DNA of 31,930 nucleotides, from NCBI RefSeq assembly GCF_000717745.1, contig NZ_JOBH01000032.1, positions 1 to 31,930 on the forward strand. The letters are read 5' to 3'. The position numbers and the translations under genes were made by a program. The notes beneath the pieces were generated by a model. The model made no database searches, was not told the DNA's origin, and saw only the letters and a list, made by a program, of their open reading frames with translations. The stretch is from Streptomyces violens (lineage in GTDB: Bacteria; Actinomycetota; Actinomycetes; Streptomycetales; Streptomycetaceae). Of the stretch, positions 31,426 through 31,930 are shown piece by piece; position 1 is the stretch's first letter; each line of letters starts with the position of its first letter.

Positions 31426-31930
31426 TCAGAAAGCTGGGAGCTTGCGGGCGAGGATCATGCAGTGAGCAAGTTGGAGGAAGGCGTTGTGCATGTCATCGCG
31501 TGCCTCCCAGCGGACTCGCAGCCGGCGTGGCCCGTGGAGGTGGGCGATGGCGGCTTCGGCAACCCACCGGACACGACCCATCCCCGAGCCGTGCGGCCGC
31601 CCGCGATGAGCGACCTGGGGAATGATGTTCCGCTGCCGCAGGCGTCGGCGGTAGGCCTCGTGGTCATAGCCCCGGTCGGCATACAACGTCCGGGGTTTGC
31701 GCCGCGGTCGTCCGCGCCGGCCCCGGACGGGCGGCACGGTGTCGATCAGCGGCAACAGCTGGGTTATGTCGTTGCGGTGGCCGCCGGTCAGCGACACCCG
31801 CGGCGGAATGCCGCCGCCGTCGGTCAGCACCTGGTGCTTGGAGCCCGGCCGTCCCCGGTCAACCGGGCTCGGGCCGACTTTTGGGCGGCTTCGCCCCCGC
31901 TTGGCCTGCACGTGCGAGGCATCGACGGTG
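31426..31930 (-). CDS. IS5-family transposase, DDE domain (partial)
   Basis: The C-terminal 168 codons of a minus-strand transposase; the 5' part is right of the window. Visible blocks are TVDASHVQAKRG (first Asp), PVDRGRPGSKHQVLTDGGG, VSLTGGHRNDITQLLPLIDT, then TLYADRGYDHEAYRRRLRQR (second Asp) and a late VRWVAEAAIAHLHGPRRLRV (the Glu of the DDE triad). These are characteristic of the short IS5-type transposases of Streptomyces. These elements are often split into two frames, so the missing N-terminal half could be in a different frame. It has probably truncated or separated the conjugation cluster. Confidence 0.88.
   Translation of the reverse strand, partial: TVDASHVQAKRGRSRPKVGPSPVDRGRPGSKHQVLTDGGGIPPRVSLTGGHRNDITQLLPLIDTVPPVRGRRGRPRRKPRTLYADRGYDHEAYRRRLRQRNIIPQVAHRGRPHGSGMGRVRWVAEAAIAHLHGPRRLRVRWEARDDMHNAFLQLAHCMILARKLPAF

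Overview
The window is high-GC DNA with strongly GC-biased third codon positions, many GTG/TTG starts and Streptomyces-type gene families (SCO6880 family, DUF6238, DUF6112). It is almost certainly from Streptomyces or a close actinomycete, and reads as an accessory region (chromosome arm, plasmid or integrative element).

Layout. (1) 1-1911: a capreomycidine-synthase-like aminotransferase (cut by the window edge) and an ornithine-cyclodeaminase-family gene, divergent from an XRE-cupin regulator; two near-identical 12-bp palindromes lie in the shared promoter. (2) 2025-5500: a decay zone with remnants of a Tn3-type transposase, an ATP-dependent DNA ligase, a DUF1524 HNH protein, a possible STAS protein and a flavoprotein. 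Two intact genes sit among them, a secreted small protein and a winged-helix regulator. (3) 5941-6120: an orphan excisionase-like gene with no integrase beside it. (4) 6452-21522: a complete type I-E CRISPR-Cas locus. The operon cas3 / cas8e-cse2-cas7-cas5-cas6e-cas1-cas2 is on the minus strand, flanked by two long arrays (43 and about 47 repeats) whose leader ends both face the cas genes. (5) 21634-23395: a PD-(D/E)XK/DUF5655 protein and a beta-class DNA methyltransferase, convergent on a shared terminator. (6) 23997-31192: a type IV secretion/conjugation operon with a VirB1-like transglycosylase/C40 peptidase (frame broken), DUF6112, a VirB8-like protein, a VirB6/TrbL-like protein, SCO6880, DUF6238 and a VirB4 ATPase. 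(7) 31426-31930: an IS5-type transposase running off the right edge.

The most interesting object is in the 223-bp gap between cas3 and cas8e. A lone pseudo-repeat (23/29 identical to the array repeat, with a compensatory stem change and an intact 5' handle) is followed by a ~33-nt pseudo-spacer and a second stem-loop. The pseudo-spacer matches a site 128 bp away, upstream of cas8e. That site has an AAG PAM, 10 of its first 11 positions match, and mismatches fall at positions 6, 12 and 18, the bases that are flipped out in Cascade R-loops. This is the layout expected of a crRNA-like RNA that steers Cascade to its own operon for repression without cleavage.

The two array leaders share an ungapped 41-nt box. 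For array 1 that box overlaps the last codons and stop of cas2. Array 2 carries a block of repeats with a variant 5' end and decays progressively away from its leader.
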